Positions 4,812 through 9,185 of a stretch of DNA of 9,185 bases are shown piece after piece. The position numbers and the translations under genes were made by a program. Within the stretch, counting starts at the first letter, position 1; each line of letters begins with the position of its first letter. Under the pieces are notes generated by a model. The model did no database searches. It was not told the origin of the DNA and worked only from the letters and a program-made list of their open reading frames with translations. Origin of the DNA: an uncultured Ruminococcus sp. (GTDB lineage: Bacteria > Bacillota > Clostridia > Oscillospirales > Ruminococcaceae); contig CALCRR010000362.1 of the NCBI GenBank assembly GCA_937894495.1, positions 1 through 9,185 of the forward strand, in the 5' to 3' direction.

Positions 4812-7442
4812 ATGGCAAAGGCAAAGAATGAAGCGAACATTTTCGTCGACAGCGTTGAAGCGCTGGAAGCCAAGATCGCCCAGGTAAGAGAGGCTCAGGA
4901 GATATTCTCGGAATACACCCAGGAGCAGGTGGATAAGATCTTCAAGGCTGCCGCTGTCGCTGCAAACAAGGCGAGGATACCCCTTGCAAAAATGGCTGTT
5001 GAGGAAACAGGCATGGGCATTGTTGAGGACAAGGTGATAAAAAACAACTATGCCTCCGAGCACATCTACAATGCCTACAAAAACGTGCAGACCTGCGGTG
5101 TGTTCGAGACTAACGAGGCTTACGGCACCACAAGGATATACGAACCTATCGGACTTATCGCTGCGGTAATACCTACTACCAACCCCACCTCTACTGCAAT
5201 ATTCAAAACTCTGCTTTGTCTCAAGACCAGAAACGGTATCATCATAAGCCCTCACCCGAGAGCTAAAAACTGCACCATCGAGGCTGCCAGGATAGTTCTT
5301 GAAGCCGCTGTTGAGGCTGGAGCTCCCAAAAACATCATCGGCTGGATAGATGTTCCCTCGCTGGATATGACCAACCAGATCATGAGAGACTCAGACCTGA
5401 TACTGGCTACAGGCGGTCCGGGCATGGTCAAGTCGGCGTATTCATCGGGTACACCTGCGCTGGGTGTAGGTGCGGGCAACGCTTCGGCTATAATCGACGC
5501 TTCGGCTGATATCAAGGTGGCTGTCAGCTCCATAATCCACTCAAAGACCTTTGATAACGGCATGATCTGCGCTACCGAGCAGACGCTTATAGTTGACAAG
5601 ACCGTTTACAGCGAGGTCAAGGCTGAGCTCAAAGCAAGGGGCTGCTACTTCCTTAATGATGAAGAGGCTGACAAGGTAAGGCATACCATGATAATCAACG
5701 GTGCCCTCAACGCAAAGGTGGTAGGTCAGAGACCTGTTACCATCGCAAAACTGGCAGGGTTTGAGGTGCCCGAGAATGTGAAGGTGCTTATAGGCGAGGC
5801 TGAGAGCACCGACCCCGACGAGGCATTCGGCCACGAAAAGCTCACCACCGTGCTGGGTATGTACAAGGCTAAGAATTTTGACGACGCGCTTGATAAGGCG
5901 GACGCCCTGCTGCACAACAACGGCGGTCTGGGTCATACCTCGGTGCTGTGGATAGACAACATCAACGAGAGAGAAAAGCTGCTCAAATTCGCACACCGCA
6001 TGAAGACCTGCCGTCTTATAGTAAACACCCCCTCATCACTGGGCGGTATCGGAGACCTTTATAACTTTGATTTTACTCCCTCCCTCACACTGGGCTGCGG
6101 CTCATGGGGCGGCAACTCGGTATCCGAGAACGTTGGTGTAAAGCATTTGCTCAACATTAAAACAGTTGCTGAGAGGAGAGAGAATATGCTTTGGTTCAGA
6201 GCGCCTGAAAAGGTATACTTCAAAAAAGGCTGCCTGCCTGTTGCTCTTGATGAGCTCAAAAACGTGATGGGCAAGAAAAAGGCATTTATCGTTACCGACC
6301 AGTTCCTTTACAAGAACGGCTATACAAAGGCTATCACCGATAAGCTGGATAAAATGGGCATTGCCCACAACGTGTTCTTTGATGTAGCCCCCGACCCCAC
6401 ACTGGGCTGCGCACTTGAAGGCGTAAAGGCTATAAGAGCATTTGAGCCCGATACTATCATCGCCATAGGCGGCGGCTCTGCTATGGACGCTGCAAAGATC
6501 ATGTGGGTGCTTTATGAACACCCCGAGGCTGACTTCCACGATATGGCTATGAGATTTATCGACATCAGGAAGAGAGTTTACACATTCCCCAAAATGGGCG
6601 AAAAGGCTTACTTTATCTGCATACCAACTTCGTCGGGCACAGGCTCTGAGGTAACTCCCTTTGCGGTAATCACCGATGAAAAGACAGGTCACAAGTACCC
6701 CCTTGCAGACTACGCACTGCTGCCTAACATGGCTATCATCGACACCGACCTTATGATGAGCGCACCAAAGGGTCTCACCGCCGCATCAGGTCTTGACTGC
6801 ATGGTGCATGACCTGGAAGCGCTGGTATCGGTAATGGCTACCGACTTCACTGACGGCATCGCACTCAGGTCTCTTAAAATGACCTTTGATAACCTGCCCG
6901 AGTGTGTTGAGAACGGACAGACCGCTGTTAAGGCGAGAGAGAACATGGCGCACGCTGCCACAATGGCAGGTATGGCATTTGCAAATGCATTCCTGGGCAT
7001 CGGTCACTCGCTGGCACACAAGCTGGGCGCATATCACCACCTGCCCCACGGCATATGCTGCGCACTTGTCATCACAAATGTTATGAAGTTCAACGCTAAC
7101 CCCGTTCCCACAAAAATGGGCACATTCTCTCAGTATGAATATCCTCACACTCTGGAGAAATATGCCGAGGTAGCACGTTACCTGGGCTTCGGCGGCAAGA
7201 ACGACAAGGAGAGCTTCAAGAACCTCTGCGACAAGGTTGAGGAGCTGAAGGAGACAGTGGGCTGCAAAAAGACCATTGCCGAATACGGCATTTCCGAAGA
7301 GGACTTCCTTGCTACTCTCGACCAGATGTCAGAGGACGCATTTGACGACCAGTGCACAGGCGCAAACCCCAGATATCCGCTCATTAACGAGCTCAAGGAG
7401 ATTTACAAGGCTTGCTACTACGGCACAAAGTATGATGGCTAA
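4812..7442 (+). CDS. adhE: Bifunctional acetaldehyde-CoA/alcohol dehydrogenase AdhE
   Basis: 876 residues, near the usual 860-890. It reduces acetyl-CoA to acetaldehyde and then to ethanol, oxidising two NADH, in the cytoplasm. Residues about 5-440 are the CoA-acylating aldehyde dehydrogenase, with catalytic Cys253 in FDNGMICATEQ. Residues about 455-870 are the iron-dependent alcohol dehydrogenase: G553-G-G-S in the NAD-binding region, the GTGSEVTPFAVITD motif, and iron ligands D662, H666, H732 and H746, spaced as in E. coli AdhE. No key residue is missing and the fusion is intact. AdhE proteins form helical filaments (spirosomes) that bring the two active sites together; this is known of the family, not seen here. 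The ATG at 4812 has GGAGG 7 bases upstream. It is monocistronic, with a consensus promoter, a Rex-like operator and its own terminator. Confidence 0.97.
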   Translation: MAKAKNEANIFVDSVEALEAKIAQVREAQEIFSEYTQEQVDKIFKAAAVAANKARIPLAKMAVEETGMGIVEDKVIKNNYASEHIYNAYKNVQTCGVFETNEAYGTTRIYEPIGLIAAVIPTTNPTSTAIFKTLLCLKTRNGIIISPHPRAKNCTIEAARIVLEAAVEAGAPKNIIGWIDVPSLDMTNQIMRDSDLILATGGPGMVKSAYSSGTPALGVGAGNASAIIDASADIKVAVSSIIHSKTFDNGMICATEQTLIVDKTVYSEVKAELKARGCYFLNDEEADKVRHTMIINGALNAKVVGQRPVTIAKLAGFEVPENVKVLIGEAESTDPDEAFGHEKLTTVLGMYKAKNFDDALDKADALLHNNGGLGHTSVLWIDNINEREKLLKFAHRMKTCRLIVNTPSSLGGIGDLYNFDFTPSLTLGCGSWGGNSVSENVGVKHLLNIKTVAERRENMLWFRAPEKVYFKKGCLPVALDELKNVMGKKKAFIVTDQFLYKNGYTKAITDKLDKMGIAHNVFFDVAPDPTLGCALEGVKAIRAFEPDTIIAIGGGSAMDAAKIMWVLYEHPEADFHDMAMRFIDIRKRVYTFPKMGEKAYFICIPTSSGTGSEVTPFAVITDEKTGHKYPLADYALLPNMAIIDTDLMMSAPKGLTAASGLDCMVHDLEALVSVMATDFTDGIALRSLKMTFDNLPECVENGQTAVKARENMAHAATMAGMAFANAFLGIGHSLAHKLGAYHHLPHGICCALVITNVMKFNANPVPTKMGTFSQYEYPHTLEKYAEVARYLGFGGKNDKESFKNLCDKVEELKETVGCKKTIAEYGISEEDFLATLDQMSEDAFDDQCTGANPRYPLINELKEIYKACYYGTKYDG

Positions 7443-7476
7443 GCTTACCATCTCACAAAATTTCATATAAACCTCC

Positions 7477-7513
7477 GTCGGCTGTCAGTCAATGGCAGCC
7501 GGCAACTTTTTTA
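7477..7513 (+). terminator. Intrinsic terminator of adhE
   Basis: GTCGGCTG (7477-7484) pairs with CAGCCGGC (7496-7503), one G-U pair and an 11-base loop, followed by a T-run (7507-7513). Confidence 0.88.
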
Positions 7514-7516
7514 TTG

Positions 7517-7551
7517 AAAAAAAGCACGTGATAAAGGACCACGTGCTTTTT
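7517..7551 (-). terminator. Intrinsic terminator of the PrsW-like gene, probably bidirectional
   Basis: AAAAAGCACGTG (7519-7530) and CACGTGCTTTTT (7540-7551) form a perfect 12-base stem with a nine-base loop. On the minus strand it starts just after the stop codon and ends in seven T (7523-7517). With its T-run on the plus strand it can also back up the adhE terminator. Confidence 0.88.
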
Positions 7552-7554
7552 ATG

Positions 7555-8760
7555 TTACTTATCATACTCACTATATCTGCTGCCGCTTTGCTGACTATAC
7601 CCATTTTGTTGAGTATAACCGTTTTGCTGAGCATACCCGTTTTGCTGAGCATACCCGTTTTGCTGACCATACCCATTCTGCTGACCATACCCATTCTGCT
7701 GACCATAGCCGTACTGCGCAGTATTCTGCCCCGAGCCGACGGCTTGACCTGTACTATAATTTGGACTGTTATAAGGAGCAGCGCCGTTATTGTTCACATA
7801 TCCGCCTTGCTGCCGATAGCCGTAGCCGCCACGGGGCTGCTGACTGTAGGGATCAGCCTGATAGCCCTGTGGGTTCTGGTAGCTGTAGGGGTTTTGCTGA
7901 TAGCCGTAGGGGTTTTGGTAGCTGTAGGGGTTTGGCTGAGCATAGGGGTCGGGCTGCTGCTGGTAGCCGTAGGGGTCAGCCTGCGGAGGTATGCCGTAGC
8001 CCTGGCTGCCGTAGGGAGCGCCGTAGCCGCCGTTCATGCCCTCGCCGAACTGCTGCGAAAGAAAGGGCGAAAGCGGTCTGTCGTTAAGAGACAGCTTGTT
8101 TACCTTTACGATAGCCACGATGGTAATTACCAGCTCAAAAAGAATAAATATCAGTATAAACAGATTTTTCTGCATCGACAAACAAAAATCGTAAAAGCCG
8201 TGGGTGAGCACGGGTGCGATAAGGGCTTTTCTCAGGTTGGCTTTAGTGCCCCTCTCGTCGTTAGAATATCTGCACTGCTGGGCAAGCCCGTAGTAATAGC
8301 CCATAAACACCGCATCAATGGCGTGCCCCGGCACCGATAGCAGACCTCGTGATATGGCAAGCCCCAGAGAATTACGCTCAAAAACATAAAGTATATTCTC
8401 CAGCGTCGCAAACCCCAGCGATACCGACACCGAGTAGACCACCGCATCATAGGTGAAGTTGAACTCGGGATTATTCCAGGTGCCTTTTTTCAGCACAAAA
8501 TACTTACCGCTCTCCTCAGCCATAGCGATGATGAGAAAGTTGTTTATTAAAATATAGGCGATGGATTTCTCCGAAAGAATACCGCCCAGCGCCCCCTCCA
8601 GCAAAAGCTCGATGATAGCGGCGCTTACGGTGGTAAGGCTGCCGAAGATGAAAAGCTTTATCAGCAAGCCCCACGGCTCCTTCTCCACCTTATCCTTGCT
8701 GCGTATGTAAAGCATAAGTATGATGGCAGGCAGCACCGATGCCACAAATAATATCTCCAT
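7555..8760 (-). CDS. PrsW-family membrane metalloprotease with a Q/N/G/Y-rich tail
   Basis: 401 residues. Residues 1-222 are a multi-spanning membrane domain with the PrsW pattern: DKVEKEPW (23-30), E82-E83-x-x-K86, DAVVYSVSVSLGFATLENIL (105-124, E121), H146 with GYYYG (154-158), and P183-x-x-x-H187-G-F-Y-D191. These Glu/His/Asp residues are the presumed metal site. PrsW of Bacillus cleaves the anti-sigma factor RsiW; the substrate here is unknown and no sigma/anti-sigma pair lies in the window. Residues about 239-401 are a low-complexity tail: Pro-Tyr-Gln segments (about 258-307) and seven six-residue QQNGY-type repeats (about 351-392). Family members normally end near the membrane domain, so the tail nearly doubles the protein. 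KVNK after the last helix suggests a cytoplasmic tail. The ATG at 8760 follows AAGGAGG. Confidence 0.88.
   Translation of the reverse strand: MEILFVASVLPAIILMLYIRSKDKVEKEPWGLLIKLFIFGSLTTVSAAIIELLLEGALGGILSEKSIAYILINNFLIIAMAEESGKYFVLKKGTWNNPEFNFTYDAVVYSVSVSLGFATLENILYVFERNSLGLAISRGLLSVPGHAIDAVFMGYYYGLAQQCRYSNDERGTKANLRKALIAPVLTHGFYDFCLSMQKNLFILIFILFELVITIVAIVKVNKLSLNDRPLSPFLSQQFGEGMNGGYGAPYGSQGYGIPPQADPYGYQQQPDPYAQPNPYSYQNPYGYQQNPYSYQNPQGYQADPYSQQPRGGYGYRQQGGYVNNNGAAPYNSPNYSTGQAVGSGQNTAQYGYGQQNGYGQQNGYGQQNGYAQQNGYAQQNGYTQQNGYSQQSGSRYSEYDK
7584..7709. repeat. Seven tandem 18-bp repeats in the PrsW-like gene's 3' end
   Basis: Units such as CGTTTTGCTGAGCATACC recur in register at 7584, 7602, 7620, 7638, 7656, 7674 and 7692, with two adjacent copies identical and the others one to a few bases different. 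Each encodes six residues on the minus strand (Y-x-Q-Q-N-G). In-frame length change by slippage would alter the tail without breaking the gene. Confidence 0.9.
7840..7985. repeat. Degenerate Pro-Tyr-Gln-coding repeat region
   Basis: Imperfect units containing GTAGGGGTTTTG and GGTAGCTGTAG recur, encoding NPYSYQ, NPYGYQQ, DPYGYQQ and similar stretches on the minus strand. This older or less homogeneous repeat block precedes the 18-bp array in the same tail. Confidence 0.7.
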
Positions 8761-8776
8761 ATATTTCCTCCTTCGC

Positions 8777-8796
8777 AGTGAGTATTATTCCTCACT
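8777..8796. promoter_or_regulatory. Inverted repeat in the PrsW-like gene's leader
   Basis: AGTGAG (8777-8782) and CTCACT (8791-8796) flank eight bases, between the -10 (8801-8806) and the ribosome site (8767-8773). It could be an operator just past the transcription start or a small mRNA stem next to the ribosome site. Confidence 0.45.
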
Positions 8797-8800
8797 ATAT

Positions 8801-8829
8801 AGTATAACATATCTCCCCCCATTTTTCAA
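8801..8829 (-). promoter_or_regulatory. Promoter of the PrsW-like gene
   Basis: On the minus strand TTGAAA (8829-8824), 17 bases, TATACT (8806-8801), with TG one base before the -10 giving an extended -10. The -10 region shares a 16-mer with the leftward promoter at 61-76. Confidence 0.8.
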
Positions 8830-8915
8830 GTCCTCACCGGACGGGGTGTTTCCCCCACCTGCCGCACTTTTGTGTGGACAGCGAGTTTTCGAGTCCTCCC
8901 CGGAGGGGAGGGGGC
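8830..8915. repeat. GC-rich repeat-like patch with two related 19-mers
   Basis: GTCCTCACCGGACGGGGTG (8830-8848) and GTCCTCCCCGGAGGGGAGG (8893-8911) are imperfect direct repeats 63 bases apart. The second is itself a hairpin, CCTCCCC/GGGGAGG. The patch is abruptly GC-rich inside AT-rich DNA and its left edge abuts the PrsW promoter -35. It may be an interspersed repeat; no gene is supported. Confidence 0.45.
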
Positions 8916-9151
8916 GCTTTTGTGACCTCTATTATTTTGTGACGCTGCGCGAACCTTGGAAAATGATTACTTTGTGCGCTGTACTGACTTTTGTTTAAAT
9001 TTAATTTTTGCCCCACTGAAATGATGTGGAGTTTTCAAGGTGCAAAGCAACAAAACTGCCCTAAAATTCATTGTGCATTATAACTTAAATTCCCTGTTAT
9101 ATTTTGTGCAAACAAATGATTTATCTTTTGCTTTGGACATATTTCATTAAT
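8916..9151. other. Intergenic stretch without a recognisable gene
   Basis: AT-rich, with several TTTGTG and TGTGCA words and no reading frame with a ribosome site. TGTTATATT on the plus strand near 9094-9102 resembles an extended -10 and could feed the terminator at 9152, but has no -35. Confidence 0.4.
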
Positions 9152-9177
9152 AGTTGCACGTTTTTGTGCAACTTTTT
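9152..9177 (+). terminator. Orphan intrinsic terminator at the right edge
   Basis: AGTTGCAC (9152-9159) pairs perfectly with GTGCAACT (9166-9173) across GTTTTT, and five T end the element. No plus-strand gene precedes it in the window. It could end a small RNA or act as a leader terminator for a gene beyond 9185. Confidence 0.6.
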
Positions 9178-9185
9178 CCCTGTTT

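Noticed and set aside
7584..7709. CRISPR-like array
   Set aside because: The repeats are contiguous 18-mers with no spacers and lie in a coding frame.
7492..8340. Long hydrophobic plus-strand frame of repeated Leu/Ile/Val/Pro
   Set aside because: It is the antisense of the tandem repeats and membrane part of the PrsW-like gene; it has no ribosome site, overlaps the adhE terminator, and the minus frame has all family motifs.
8834..9016. Small minus-strand frame over the GC-rich patch
   Set aside because: No ribosome site or domain; composition follows the repeat-like DNA.

Overview
The window looks like a chromosomal segment from an anaerobic, fibre-degrading Firmicute of the Ruminococcus type. 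The pointers are a secreted protein with a two-repeat calcium-binding dockerin, a Rex redox repressor, a fused AdhE ethanol enzyme, and AT-rich intergenic DNA with strong TTGACA/TATAAT promoters. Among ruminococci an ethanol former such as R. albus fits best; this is inference, since no rRNA or other marker is present.

Layout. At 1-4 only the first bases of a leftward gene are visible, with its leader and promoter region behind it. A leftward dockerin/leucine-rich-repeat secreted protein (237-1418) is divergent from a small XRE-type regulator (1567-1884). A rightward rex gene follows (2017-2673), with a near-perfect promoter and a Rex-like operator over its transcription start. Between rex and the convergent lipoprotein gene (2844-3350) lies a 104-bp element with imperfect terminal inverted repeats that resembles a MITE. 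A leftward APH-fold kinase-like gene (3558-4316) has Asn at both positions where the family has its catalytic Asp, and its leader contains a terminator-like hairpin. Divergent from it is adhE (4812-7442), whose promoter is overlaid by a second Rex-like operator. Convergent with adhE is a PrsW-family membrane protease (7555-8760) with a long Q/N/G/Y-rich tail built from 18-bp tandem repeats. The last 425 bases hold its promoter, a GC-rich repeat-like patch and an orphan terminator, but no convincing gene.

How it works together. Rex senses NADH/NAD+, and AdhE consumes NADH while reducing acetyl-CoA to ethanol. The two 18-bp sites, at rex and at adhE (read on the opposite strand), agree at 15 of 18 positions. 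This supports a simple redox circuit: Rex represses itself and adhE until NADH accumulates. The remaining genes appear to be independent single-gene transcripts, most with a recognisable promoter and terminator.

I did not find a clear multi-gene novel system. The best leads are the kinase-like protein with replaced catalytic residues and its attenuator-like leader, the local Rex motif, the MITE-like element, and the low-complexity tail on the PrsW protease.
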